From NCBI GenBank assembly GCA_016699325.1, contig CP064971.1:1612001-1676000 (forward strand): a stretch of 64,000 bases of DNA. Reading direction: 5' to 3'. The DNA comes from Methanolinea sp. (GTDB lineage: Archaea > Halobacteriota > Methanomicrobia > Methanomicrobiales > Methanospirillaceae). The stretch's first letter is position 1. Each line of letters starts with the position of its first letter. Position numbers and translations under genes: made by a program. The notes beneath the pieces are model-generated. The model did no database searches. It was not told the origin of the DNA and saw only the letters and a list, made by a program, of their open reading frames with translations. This document shows positions 8,325-16,925 of this stretch, one piece after another.

Positions 8325-9447
8325 TTCCGCACCGGAATAGTCGTTCCATCAGCGTGCTGGCAAGTTCACGTTTCAGGCGCATATACTCCTGGTTCGATAC
8401 GCCTGCCTGGCGGAGCGTAAGGTCACGGAACATGCAGGGTGAGCTGTCCTTGCAGCACCATGAAAGGCTGCCGAAGCAGGTTTGTTTTCCTTCTTCGAGT
8501 TTTGTTCCTTTCACCGCATCCATCTTAATAGCCACGTACTCCTCGCGAGTTAAACCTGCCCGTTCAAGGGTGGAGATAAGTGGGCAATTCTTGATTGGCA
8601 TGCAGCAGAATGTCAGAGCACGAAGATCGCCGCCCCTGCACAGCTGCTTTGGGGAATTATACCACCCGTGTTCATCGGCATACCGGGTAATTGCTGCGTC
8701 GAGCCCCGCCAGAGTCCGGTCATCGGATTTCCGCGCGAGAGAGACCATGTCCGCTCCATGAGAGAGCATCTCTTTCATCCGCTCGAAGGTAACTATGGAA
8801 TTGTTTGCGATCAAGAAGAGTGGACAGCTGTTCCGAATCTGGCGTATTTTCTGGTATCCGAAATCCATGAGATCCACATGGAGTATGTCTGCACCGGCAT
8901 GCCACAGGTCAGCGGCAAGGATCCGGTCATCCCGGTGCACACCAGCCCGGATCTTTACCGAGACGGTGACATTCTCCTGCTTGAGCACTTTCACGGTCTC
9001 AACAAGCGCCTCCGGGTTATGCAGGAGATATTCTCCACACCCTGCCTGCACCATCGGCTCCTGGCGGCAATGTGCATCGATCTCGTAAATGACCCTGGTT
9101 CCGAACTCCCTGGCGACAGCCTGGTATGACTCCGGTTTCCCCCCCCTCAGGTTTATGCCGCAGACCACGTCAGTCTCCTCCATCAACGTTACCTGGCGCG
9201 CGATCTCGGCGATAGGGTCATCTGTAAGAAATTCTTTTCTCCCCTGGCTGACCATTTCCCGTGATGCCCGTGTAGCGGGTTCATCGATCGAGTAACCGCC
9301 GATGAATGCAGCCCCGACATGGGCTTTCCGGGCCGCAACATATTCGGCATCAACCCAGCCGGCCATTGAGGCGATTGCAACAGGAGTCCGGACTACCCTG
9401 TTGTTCAGTACGATACCAAACCGCTCAAAATATTCTGCGTTATCCAT
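8311..9447 (-). CDS. Methanogenesis marker protein 9 (Dus-like TIM barrel with Cys-rich tail)
   Basis: 378 residues. The N-terminal ~260 residues are a flavin TIM barrel similar to tRNA-dihydrouridine synthases (VSVKIRAGVHRDD, ADILHVDLMDFG, SHGADMVSLAR). The C-terminal part is rich in cysteines (LCRGGDLRALTFCCMPIKNCP; TCFGSLSWCCKDSSPCMFRD), typical of the methanogen-only marker 9 domain and compatible with an FeS cluster. The function is unknown; its presence tracks methanogenesis. It is the first gene of a three-gene overlapping set with the CitG-like and DUF447 genes. A TATA-like TTTATAT lies about 65 bases upstream on its strand. Confidence 0.88.
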   Translation of the reverse strand: MDNAEYFERFGIVLNNRVVRTPVAIASMAGWVDAEYVAARKAHVGAAFIGGYSIDEPATRASREMVSQGRKEFLTDDPIAEIARQVTLMEETDVVCGINLRGGKPESYQAVAREFGTRVIYEIDAHCRQEPMVQAGCGEYLLHNPEALVETVKVLKQENVTVSVKIRAGVHRDDRILAADLWHAGADILHVDLMDFGYQKIRQIRNSCPLFLIANNSIVTFERMKEMLSHGADMVSLARKSDDRTLAGLDAAITRYADEHGWYNSPKQLCRGGDLRALTFCCMPIKNCPLISTLERAGLTREEYVAIKMDAVKGTKLEEGKQTCFGSLSWCCKDSSPCMFRDLTLRQAGVSNQEYMRLKRELASTLMERLFRCGNDPC

Positions 9448-9507
9448 AAATTACCCGTATCCGTTCTCCGGGATTACACGGAATTGCTAATATTATACAT
9501 TGTGAGA

Positions 9508-9520
9508 GCATATAAATCGT
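9508..9520 (-). promoter_or_regulatory. Likely TATA box of the marker 9 - CitG - DUF447 operon
   Basis: On the minus strand the sequence reads ACGATTTATATGC, a good archaeal TATA element, 60-70 bases before the marker 9 start at 9447 and within the 208-base divergent spacer shared with cfbA. Assigned by eye. Confidence 0.45.
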
Positions 9521-9655
9521 TGGAATACCCTTCCATTCGTCCTTGACGAGATGTCGCGATACTTCAAATCGTCGCATTATCCGGATCCGGGAGTGAGGTG
9601 CAGGAGTGGATAATTTGGTAACCGTTTTACCTTTTCCCGTATTACATGGTACTAT

Positions 9656-10057
9656 ATGAGCAAGAAAGGTATCTTACTCGTTGGTCATGGGAGCAAACTC
9701 CCTTTCAATAAGGAGCTTGTCGAAGAAACTGCATCCCTCATTTCCAGGAGGTATCCGGATTTTATTGTAAAATGCGGTTTCATGAATATGAACAGTCCCT
9801 CCATAGAAGAGTCAATGAAAGAATTCAGGTCCGAATCCATCGATGTTCTGGTGGTTGTTCCCCTCTTCCTGGCCAAGGGGGTCCATATCCTCAAGGATAT
9901 TCCTGCAATTATCGGCCTTCCTGAGGGCGATAATAAGGGTAGTTTCGGACTGAAAGAGAGAATAATCCCGCTTCTCTATGCTGACCCAATCGGTAGTGAT
10001 CCGCTCCTTGCCGATCTCATGGTGAAGAATGCCGAGCGGGCTCTCTCAACGCTCTAA
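9656..10057 (+). CDS. cfbA: Sirohydrochlorin nickelochelatase (small CbiX type)
   Basis: A 133-residue single-domain chelatase of the CbiX-S type. LLVGHGSKLP near the N-terminus and LFLAKGVHILKDIP (residues ~71-84) carry the two metal-binding histidines of the family. In methanogens it inserts nickel into sirohydrochlorin (and cobalt for B12), the first dedicated step to coenzyme F430. It is the first gene of a run with cfbE, cfbD and cfbB, 6 bases before cfbE, which fixes its role. The spacer upstream is divergent with the marker 9 operon. Confidence 0.92.
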   Translation: MSKKGILLVGHGSKLPFNKELVEETASLISRRYPDFIVKCGFMNMNSPSIEESMKEFRSESIDVLVVVPLFLAKGVHILKDIPAIIGLPEGDNKGSFGLKERIIPLLYADPIGSDPLLADLMVKNAERALSTL

Positions 10058-10063
10058 CCCTTC

Positions 10064-11257
10064 ATGAGGCTCCTTGTCCTTGACACAATCCACGGAGGAA
10101 GAGATCTAGCAGGATACCTCCGCGAACAGGGCCATTTTGTGGATGCTGTCGATGTGTACAGAAAGGGCAGTGTCGTTGATACGGAGACCGCCCTGCAACG
10201 GGAGTATGACCTGGTGATCGCTCCCGTCCACCTCCAGCCCCGGCATCCCCTGCTCAGGAAACTCACCATACCCGTCATATCCCATCACCAGGCCGTTCGC
10301 TGGATCCTCGGGAATAACGTGCCATCACCAATGGTGGAACTTACCGGTAGACGGGGCAAGACCACCACGGCAAGCGCACTTGCCGGACTGATGGAGGGCC
10401 CCGGCATCCTGAATACGTCAGCAGGAATGATCCGGTATCCCGAAAAACAAAAGATTGGGCCGGGAAGTATCACCCCTGCGGCGATCGTTTCTGCAGCACG
10501 GGAAGCCCGGCGTATCGGAGGCTGGCTGGTTGCTGAAGTCTCGCTCGGTTTCATCGGATCAGGGGACCTGGGGATTCTCACCTCTCCGGATGATTACCTG
10601 GTTGCAGGGAATACCCGTTCTGCATTCCAGGAAAAGGTCCGCTCCGGACTTGGGATGGCCACGCTTCTGACCGCCCCGGGAATCAGCATTCCCGGCGCGT
10701 TTTCCTGCACAGATATAGTAACAGTCGATGGGGATTCGGTTTCCTGCCCGGACCGGCGGGATTCCGGGTGCTTCAGAAACCGGCTCCTCTCTCTTGATGC
10801 TTACCGGACTCCGCTTATGCTTGCCGCTGCCGCAGGATGCCTTCTCTCCTGGGACATTTCACGACTTTCGTCATTCGAGGCTATTCCGGGCCGCATGTCC
10901 TCATCATGGGAAGGAGATGTTTTTATGGTCGATAATTCAAATTCCGGTACCAATGCCGAAGGTGCCTGTGCAGCAGCGGCATATGCCCGTATGACCTGCG
11001 GCGATGTACCCCTCGTCCTTGTGATCGGCAAGGAAGAGGGGGCGGTCTGTGAAGGATTCCCTGAAGCAGACGTAGAAACAGCGATTCATGAGATCAAGCC
11101 ACAGCACGCAATTGTTGTCGGGGAATCATACGACCGGATTGCAGTTCCGGAGGAAACCACCCTGTACCGGGCCCGAACCCTTGCGGAGGCACTGGATAAG
11201 GCACGCATGAGTGCATCCCACAGGTGTATTGTACTCGCGGTAAAATGCTGGAGATAA
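10064..11257 (+). CDS. cfbE: Coenzyme F430 synthase (Mur-ligase-like)
   Basis: 397 residues of the MurF-like ligase family. The ATP site is ELTGRRGKTTTASAL (near residues 88-102), followed by MVDNSNSGTNAEGA, which fits a Mur-ligase middle/C-terminal domain. CfbE uses ATP to close the last six-membered ring (activating the g-propionate of seco-F430), giving F430, the nickel cofactor of methyl-CoM reductase. It overlaps cfbD by 13 bases. Its place in the operon supports the assignment strongly. Confidence 0.9.
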   Translation: MRLLVLDTIHGGRDLAGYLREQGHFVDAVDVYRKGSVVDTETALQREYDLVIAPVHLQPRHPLLRKLTIPVISHHQAVRWILGNNVPSPMVELTGRRGKTTTASALAGLMEGPGILNTSAGMIRYPEKQKIGPGSITPAAIVSAAREARRIGGWLVAEVSLGFIGSGDLGILTSPDDYLVAGNTRSAFQEKVRSGLGMATLLTAPGISIPGAFSCTDIVTVDGDSVSCPDRRDSGCFRNRLLSLDAYRTPLMLAAAAGCLLSWDISRLSSFEAIPGRMSSSWEGDVFMVDNSNSGTNAEGACAAAAYARMTCGDVPLVLVIGKEEGAVCEGFPEADVETAIHEIKPQHAIVVGESYDRIAVPEETTLYRARTLAEALDKARMSASHRCIVLAVKCWR

Positions 11258-12339
11258 GTTTTTCCATGAAATACATGCATCCAAGACCGAGCTCGATTGT
11301 GGCAGCCCTTTATACCGCCCGCGATCTGGAAGTGGATGTCTCCATCCTTCATGGCCCGTCCGGGTGCTCATTCAAGCACGCCCGGCTCCTCGAAGAGGAC
11401 GGTATGAGGGTACTTACCACCTCTCTTGCGGATCACGAGTTTATTTTCGGCGGGCAGCAGCCACTTGAAGGGGTGCTAAGGTATGCAGAAGAGAATTTCT
11501 CTCCACGGAGGATAGCTGTCATCGGCACCTGTGTATCCATGATTATTGGCGAGGATCTGCAATCGGCAATCGCAGCTTCTGGTATAAGCACCCCCACTAT
11601 TGCCGTTGAGATTCATGCCGGGTATCCTGAGAACATCGAAGGGGTCATTGCCACTCTCGAACCGGCTGCCGGAGCAGGATGGATATCGGGAGACGAGCTC
11701 GCCCGCCAGAAATTCCTGCTGGCTGCAGCAAATGAGATCGAACGACTGAGGGGTGCCGCCTGCCGCCCGTATATTGAACCTTCACGGGGTGATCTGAAGC
11801 ATCGCGTTGCCGAGCGGCTCGTAGAACTGGCAGGATCCGGGAAAAAAGGGATGGCCGTAATGAATGCGAAAAAGGAGACTGCCTACATGTTCGCCGATGA
11901 ACTCCTGGCCCTCAATGATGCGTGCCCGGCAGCAGATGTCATCTATGTTGCAAACCTTGAATCCCGGGGTCTCCCAAAGGTCAGGCAGGACGCCACCCGC
12001 ATTCTTGATGGCATGAAGCGCAGGGGAATCTCTCCCCGGCTGGTCGGGGCCCTCGATGAGTACGGCGCCACCGGTGAATCCCTCGGCCGGTTGATATCTG
12101 GTATTGCCCCTGATTTTGCCCTCATCGCAGGGGTCCCGCACGCAATACCGCCTGAGTTCACCCGCGGCATCGAGTGTTTCTCCATCACGAACGGGCCCCG
12201 CCAGGTTGCACCCCTCCGCGAACTCGGGCATCAGCATGTCGTTGTCGAAATCGATCTCCACCCCCAGACCCTTGGTGTCCGGAATATCGTGGAGAGCGAG
12301 TTCGGTTCTATTCTCCGGAGCATGCCATGCAAGCCCTGA
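11245..12339 (+). CDS. cfbD: Ni-sirohydrochlorin a,c-diamide reductive cyclase, NifD-like subunit
   Basis: 364 residues, homologous to nitrogenase component 1 (NifD/BchN type). Conserved cysteines occur in LHGPSGCSFKHARLL (residues ~39-53) and AVIGTCVSMIIGEDL, positions that hold the 4Fe-4S cluster. With the NifH-like CfbC it performs the six-electron reduction and ring closure to seco-F430. The ATG at 11245 gives the family N-terminus MLEISFSMKYMHPRPSS and overlaps the cfbE stop by 13 bases. cfbC is not adjacent and not in the window, so it must be encoded elsewhere. Confidence 0.92.
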   Translation: MLEISFSMKYMHPRPSSIVAALYTARDLEVDVSILHGPSGCSFKHARLLEEDGMRVLTTSLADHEFIFGGQQPLEGVLRYAEENFSPRRIAVIGTCVSMIIGEDLQSAIAASGISTPTIAVEIHAGYPENIEGVIATLEPAAGAGWISGDELARQKFLLAAANEIERLRGAACRPYIEPSRGDLKHRVAERLVELAGSGKKGMAVMNAKKETAYMFADELLALNDACPAADVIYVANLESRGLPKVRQDATRILDGMKRRGISPRLVGALDEYGATGESLGRLISGIAPDFALIAGVPHAIPPEFTRGIECFSITNGPRQVAPLRELGHQHVVVEIDLHPQTLGVRNIVESEFGSILRSMPCKP

Positions 12340-13724
12340 TGGTCTCCGGTGATCGTTCGGGCAGCGGAAAGACCAGCATCACCCTGGCCATTGCTGCACT
12401 GCTTTCGAAGCGGATGACCGTCCAGACCTACAAGGTCGGGATGGATTACATCGATCCTTCGTATCTCTCCGGGGTAACGGGACGTCCGTGCCGAAACCTC
12501 GATAGCTTCGTGATGAATGCCGATGAAATACATCAGATCTTCACGCATGGATCCCGGGGGGCAGAACTCGCGATTGTTGAAGGAGTGCGGGGTCTCTACG
12601 AGGGATCTGAAGCACTTGGGGATTCCGGGAGCAGCGCATCGATCGCGAAATATCTGGGTCTTCCTGTTGTTCTCGTGGTGAGCGCACGAAGTGTCACACG
12701 CAGTGCGGCAGCGATGGTCAGGGGCTTTCAGATCTTCGATCCAGGAGTCGATATCCGCGGGGTGATCCTCAACAATGTTTCCGGTGAAAAGCATATCCGG
12801 AAAGCAACCGAGGCCATCGAGCATCACTGCAGGATCCCGGTTATCGGAGCCGTACCCCGGATGCCGGAGATGGAACTTACAATGCGGCACCTCGGGCTGG
12901 TCCCTTTCAGCGAGGGGAGGACCAAACCCCTGTTTGAAGAAAATATTGCAGCGCTTGCCGGGGAGATATCCGATCATATCGATAGTGAAGCCCTGCTCAG
13001 TCTTGCAGCCCGGTGGAATCCACTTGCACCATCAACGGGTACGATTTTCGGGAGGCACGAATCCTCCGGAGTAAGGATAGGTATAGCCCTTGATGAGGCC
13101 TTCAATTTTTATTATTCGGACCTCTTTGATATTCTACCGGCGCTTGGTGTGGAATGGGTTGCTTTCAGCCCTCTCCGGGACCGGCTTCCTGATGCTGATG
13201 GATATATTTTTGGCGGAGGATACCCGGAGCTCTTTTTGCCCGAACTTGAAGGAAACGATCGCATGCGTGAAGCTGTCGCGGAATGGTCGCGGGCAGGAGT
13301 CCCGTTCTATGCAGAATGCGGTGGGCTTATGTACCTGACCGATACCGTCCAGCTAAAGGAGGGCTGGCAGGGAAGAGATCATGAAGAATCATATACCATG
13401 TGCGGTGTCTTTTCCGGAAAAACGATCATGCCTTCTTTCCGGGTAATTAGCTACGTGGAAGGCGAGAGCCTGGGACAAAACCCGCTTGGAACCGGACATT
13501 TCCGTGGGCATGAGTTCCATTACTCGGATGTTGTCCTCTCCACGGAAACGAAGTATTCTTACCTCCTTTCACGCGGGAAAGGCATCTGCGGCAACCGGGA
13601 CGGGGCAGTTACCGGAAACACTCTTGGCTCTTATACGCACCTCCACCCTGTCGCATCACGGGAGCTGCTTGCAGGTTTTATCAGTACCTGCCGTCGTTGG
13701 GCCGGGAACCGGAGCAGCAGGTAA
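12327..13724 (+). CDS. cfbB: Ni-sirohydrochlorin a,c-diamide synthase (CobB/CbiA family)
   Basis: 465 residues. The N-terminal dethiobiotin-synthetase-like domain has the P-loop SGDRSGSGKTSIT and YKVGMDYIDPSYL; the C-terminal class I glutamine amidotransferase domain has FYAECGGLMYLTD with the catalytic cysteine and GHEFHYSDV near the end. The enzyme amidates the a and c acetates of Ni-sirohydrochlorin using glutamine and ATP. The start at 12327 overlaps cfbD by 13 bases and gives the family N-terminus MQALMVSGDRSGSGK. A CbiA role in B12 synthesis is the alternative, but the operon favours F430. Confidence 0.9.
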   Translation: MQALMVSGDRSGSGKTSITLAIAALLSKRMTVQTYKVGMDYIDPSYLSGVTGRPCRNLDSFVMNADEIHQIFTHGSRGAELAIVEGVRGLYEGSEALGDSGSSASIAKYLGLPVVLVVSARSVTRSAAAMVRGFQIFDPGVDIRGVILNNVSGEKHIRKATEAIEHHCRIPVIGAVPRMPEMELTMRHLGLVPFSEGRTKPLFEENIAALAGEISDHIDSEALLSLAARWNPLAPSTGTIFGRHESSGVRIGIALDEAFNFYYSDLFDILPALGVEWVAFSPLRDRLPDADGYIFGGGYPELFLPELEGNDRMREAVAEWSRAGVPFYAECGGLMYLTDTVQLKEGWQGRDHEESYTMCGVFSGKTIMPSFRVISYVEGESLGQNPLGTGHFRGHEFHYSDVVLSTETKYSYLLSRGKGICGNRDGAVTGNTLGSYTHLHPVASRELLAGFISTCRRWAGNRSSR

Positions 13725-13754
13725 GATATACGAGAACGGCCAAATGTAGCTCTT

Positions 13755-14624
13755 ATGATAATTTATATCGACGGTAGGTTCGTCCCCCGCGAAGAGGCAA
13801 AGCTTTCTGTCTTTGATCACGGTTTTCTCTACGGAGACGGGGTTTTTGAAGGAATTCGTGCCTATAACGGGCGTGTTTTTCGGCTGAGGGAGCACCTTGA
13901 CCGGCTCTATGACTCTGCCCGGACCATCGATCTCACCGTGCCGGTCTCCAAGGAGGAGATGGGAGAGATTATTCTCGAGACTCTCAGGAAGAACAATCTC
14001 CGCAATGGCTATATCCGCCCGATTGTCAGCAGGGGTGTTGGTGACCTCGGGCTCGATCCCCGCAAATGCCCAAAACCGTCAGTCATCGTGATCGCTGTTG
14101 AATGGGGTGCCATGTACGGGGACCTCTACGAGAAGGGATTGAAAGCAATCAGTGTTTCGGTCCGTCGAAATCCTGCAGATGCGCTTCCCCCGAATGTCAA
14201 GAGCCTGAACTACCTTAACAATATTCTCGGGAAGATTGAGGCAAACTACAAAGGAGGAGATGAAGCCATCTTCTTTGATACGAATGGCTACATTTCAGAA
14301 GGATCAGGAGATAATATATTCGTGGTAAAGAACGGCGGCATCTATACTCCGCCAACCCTGAACAACCTGCGGGGCATCACCCGTGCTGTGGTTCTCGAGA
14401 TCTGCCAATCGATGGGAATTACCGCGACCGAGCAGAACCTTGGCTACTATGATATGTATTCCGCAGATGAAGTGTTTGTTACAGGGACGGCAGCAGAGGT
14501 CGCCCCCATTGCTCTTATTGACGGGCGGGCAATCGGCACCGGAAAGCCCGGGCCGGTCACCCGCCAGCTGATGGCGGCATTTCGAACGGTAACCGAGACG
14601 GAAGGAACCCCGATCTATCCCTGA
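13755..14624 (+). CDS. ilvE: Branched-chain amino acid aminotransferase (class IV)
   Basis: 289 residues of the PLP fold-type IV family. It starts MIIYIDGRFVPREEAK with FDHGFLYGDGVFEGIRAY, typical of IlvE; the PLP lysine lies in NVKSLNYLNN, and the SEGSGDNIFVV and FVTGTAAEVAPI motifs bind the cofactor phosphate. It makes leucine, isoleucine and valine from their keto acids in the cytoplasm. It follows cfbB by 30 bases but is metabolically unrelated. Length and start are canonical. A D-amino acid transaminase or aminodeoxychorismate lyase is the less likely alternative. Confidence 0.93.
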   Translation: MIIYIDGRFVPREEAKLSVFDHGFLYGDGVFEGIRAYNGRVFRLREHLDRLYDSARTIDLTVPVSKEEMGEIILETLRKNNLRNGYIRPIVSRGVGDLGLDPRKCPKPSVIVIAVEWGAMYGDLYEKGLKAISVSVRRNPADALPPNVKSLNYLNNILGKIEANYKGGDEAIFFDTNGYISEGSGDNIFVVKNGGIYTPPTLNNLRGITRAVVLEICQSMGITATEQNLGYYDMYSADEVFVTGTAAEVAPIALIDGRAIGTGKPGPVTRQLMAAFRTVTETEGTPIYP

Positions 14625-14680
14625 AGGGTTTTCATCCACAATTATTTTTTACGTTGACGACCAAATTAAGAGAGCACCTT

Positions 14681-14755
14681 GCTGCTATAGTGTAGTCCGG
14701 CCAATCATTTCGGCCTTTCACGCCGAAGACTGGGGTTCGAATCCCCATAGCAGCA
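14681..14755 (+). tRNA. tRNA-Glu (UUC)
   Basis: Cloverleaf folded by hand: acceptor GCTGCTA pairs with TAGCAGC (14748-14754), the T arm is GGGGTTCGAATCCCC, and the anticodon stem TCGGC/GCCGA encloses the loop CTTTCAC with anticodon TTC. The discriminator is A and CCA is not encoded. A T-rich stretch follows immediately. It marks the left edge of the transposon-rich region. Confidence 0.95.
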
Positions 14756-14768
14756 TTTTCCTTTTTTA
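14756..14768 (+). terminator. T-rich terminator after tRNA-Glu
   Basis: TTTTCCTTTTTTA directly follows the tRNA 3' end, in the form archaeal RNA polymerase uses to terminate. Confidence 0.55.
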
Positions 14769-14827
14769 TAGTGGTTAGCCTTCGGTATAGCCCAGCTGGC
14801 ATCAGGGTGATCAATACCCTTATAGCC

Positions 14828-15058
14828 ATGGATCATGGATACCTCATCATACCGGTTATGATAGAGAAAATCAGGGTTCCCCGGAACGTATATAATGAAT
14901 TGGTTATGATCAACCGCGAAATTCATTATTCAACAGATTACCCGATGGCGGTAAAAAAAGCCGAGGATCACGGCTTCATGAATGCCGCAGAGTGGCTGAA
15001 GCAGAATGAAGATCTCTACCGGAGAGGGTTTCCCCGGGGGTTTGAGCCGGAGGATTGA
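14828..15058 (+). CDS. Small conserved-looking hypothetical protein
   Basis: 76 residues if started at the ATG at 14828 (MDHGYLIIP); a start at 14858 (MIEKIRVPRNVYNELV) would give 66 residues and may be the better one, because the strongly amphipathic helical sequence begins there. The body is charged, with EHGF-like and AAEWLKQNEDLYRRGFPRGF segments, no membrane helix and no cysteine motif. Codon use is like its neighbours, so I regard it as a real gene. No family is recognised. It follows tRNA-Glu by about 70 bases. Confidence 0.6.
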   Translation: MDHGYLIIPVMIEKIRVPRNVYNELVMINREIHYSTDYPMAVKKAEDHGFMNAAEWLKQNEDLYRRGFPRGFEPED

Positions 15059-15411
15059 CCCGAATCTCCATTTTCCCCGATGACCATACAACTCCGCTAC
15101 CAACAGGCGGTGGGAACAGAAAAACGATTTTCTCGTTCTCGATCAAATGTCACCTGAGCATCGCATAATGCATTGCGGTGGGTTCTGGTATGGGGAAATG
15201 AATTCCAACCGGGTCGACCTCACCCCTGCCTATTCTTCATACTATTTCCATTAGGCTTATTAACTTGTCATAACCCTTTTTATGGAAAGGCCATTTTTCC
15301 CGACGTAACCGGGGAGGTCGCCGGATGTCGGGGGCATTTGTGCCGAAAGGTTTAAAAACCCGCGATGCCATCACTCTTATTAAACCAAAAAATCAATCAA
15401 GGTGAATTGTA
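15059..15411 (+). other. Intergenic stretch, no gene seen; promoter of the 71-residue gene at its end
   Basis: No convincing frame on either strand. The last 70 bases contain a BRE/TATA-like sequence, GAAAGGTTTAAAAACC (15345-15360), about 55 bases before the start at 15412. Confidence 0.5.
15345..15360 (+). promoter_or_regulatory. BRE/TATA promoter for the duplicated 71-residue protein
   Basis: GAAAGGTTTAAAAACC is a purine-rich BRE-like stretch followed by a TTTAAAAA TATA box, at a distance that would leave a ~30-base leader before the ATG at 15412. Confidence 0.6.
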
Positions 15412-15627
15412 ATGGGAACAAAAATTGGAAAAGAAAAGATCAAGCGTGAACCCGGCTACCTCTATTACCTGGGGAAGGACGGCTACGTTTGGGCCGCACC
15501 GATGAAGAACAACAAGACCGGTAAGAAGAAGAAGGTAGGAACTGAGAAGATTCCCCGGGAGAAGGGGTACCTCTACTATCTTGGCAAGGACGGTTTTGTG
15601 GGCAAGGCCAAGATGAAGAACGCTTAA
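15412..15627 (+). CDS. Small basic protein made of two tandem repeats
   Basis: 71 residues, lysine-rich, built of two similar units of about 26 residues: KIKREPGYLYYLGKDGYVW (residues ~8-26) and KIPREKGYLYYLGKDGFVG (~46-64), joined by a KKKKVG-type linker. Each unit has the core GYLYYLGKDGxV, which reads like a beta-hairpin strand-turn-strand. It has its own BRE/TATA promoter and a T9 terminator, so it is probably an abundant monocistronic transcript. A nucleic-acid-binding role would fit the charge, but this is only inference; no named family is recognised. Confidence 0.75.
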   Translation: MGTKIGKEKIKREPGYLYYLGKDGYVWAAPMKNNKTGKKKKVGTEKIPREKGYLYYLGKDGFVGKAKMKNA

Positions 15628-15635
15628 ATCTCTCC

Positions 15636-15644
15636 TTTTTTTTT
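15636..15644 (+). terminator. Poly-T terminator
   Basis: Nine consecutive T residues start 9 bases after the stop of the 71-residue protein gene. Confidence 0.65.
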
Positions 15645-15859
15645 ACTAGTTTCAGGCTTGTAACAGTATTTCTTTGGGATAGATTTTTGCGCGCTGCCGT
15701 GCTTTTTCCCGAACCCGGGGTTCAATGATGGAACTTTTACAATCGGCCATATGCCGGGATATTCCTGGTCTGTAAATATACCGTTCCCGGGCCGTGAATC
15801 TCGGTTACAAGGTCTTCACCGCCGAGGCTGGCTTCTTTCAGTTCTCCAAATAGGGAATT

Positions 15860-16192
15860 TTACACCGCCGATGACAAGATCAGCAAGACTAATTGATCGT
15901 CCTTCATTTTGCTGATAAATTGATAGATAACAGCGGCAGAGGGAACCTGTGCCACATGCGCAAAACTTCGTAATGCGCTTCGTTTTGTGAGTTCTTCCAG
16001 AAGATAGGTGATATCTACCGAGAAATACATCGAAATGAAAAGGATACGGAATATTGTTCCTGCTTTCTCGACTGGCACAACGCCATGCCGTGCCATGGCC
16101 TGCTTGACCACACGGGACCTTGTCATGTTCATGATCTGTTCGAGGAGTAACCATTTTGGGTCTTCGGGATCTACTATGATGGGAGTGTTCAT
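15860..16192 (-). pseudogene. Transposase fragment (N-terminal part only)
   Basis: A 110-residue frame whose sequence (SVDITYLLEELTKRSALRSF and AVIYQFISKMKDDQ) resembles the N-terminal region of IS4/IS1182-like transposases of methanogens, where a short helical domain precedes the catalytic core. No DDE catalytic region follows: the frame stops at 15860 and the next 230 bases show none. I read it as debris of an element unrelated to the two copies further right. The 16203-16431 stretch beyond it is AT-rich and empty. Confidence 0.55.
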
Positions 16193-16431
16193 TTGTGTTC
16201 AAATATGAATGCTCCCTTGAGTACGATCAATTTTACGGTTTAATCTTGCTCATTTCTGTATTTTAGTCGATTATTAACTGTACTTTTTGCCGGGGAGCGC
16301 ATTTATCCTCTGATTCTGAATATTAATGCTAATTTAGTGCTGGATCCATCAGGATCTCAAAAGGGGGTTAATAAGGAATATAAAGAATTTGTTGAAATTC
16401 TAAGAATAACGAGTAACTATTAAAATTAGTT

Positions 16432-16925
16432 TTATTTTCTTATTATTGTGACTAAATCACCATACTGTCGCATTATACCTTCATACCATTCATTGTAAAA
16501 TCTCTCAAAAATTTGGACTTCAAAAAGAACTACAATAATATGTTCAAAATGCTGTGAATAACGATTGATTTTATCAGCAATAGTAATTAATCCCTGATTA
16601 TCTGTTGGGCCTTTGATTTCAATGGCTATATCTCCAACGACAATATCAGGTCTTGAGGATCCTCGCTGTACCTCATATCCAATTTCTCCAGGAATCATCT
16701 GACAGAGGTGAGTATAAAGATTTGTGTGGTATAATTCTTCATTTTTAAAAGGTTTGATTGGCTGATATTGATTGATTACATCAGTTAATTCCTGAAGTAA
16801 GGGATTATCATTAATATCAGACCTATAAGAGAGTGTTCCATCATCTCGTTCGTATTCTGGGTATTTTTCTATTCTATCAGCTTTGTATTTTTTTTCAATT
16901 TCTAAAATTTTTGATGGTAGTTTAT
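16432..16925 (-). pseudogene. C-terminal third of a TPR/PD-(D/E)XK-like gene interrupted by IS copy A
   Basis: This segment is open from the target duplication at 16921-16925 to the stop at 16432 (162 codons). It contains a PD-(D/E)XK nuclease-like core: SSRPDIVV, then IAIEIKGP, giving the D...ExK pair, with a conserved helix-rich flank (FKNEELYHTNLYTHLCQ and DKINRYSQHFEHIIVVLFEV). The first ATG is at 16698, but the coding sequence clearly extends upstream to the insertion point. Joined to 18654-18886 and 20671-21162 it restores one frame of about 402 codons (LPSKILEIEKKYK follows directly on SNYK). The gene is inactivated. Its base composition is much richer in AT than the core genes around it, a sign of transfer. 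Confidence 0.85.
16921..16925. repeat. Target site duplication of IS copy A (left)
   Basis: TTTAT lies immediately before the terminal repeat CCTACATTTCGCAGG and recurs at 18654-18658 right after the other end. Confidence 0.85.
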
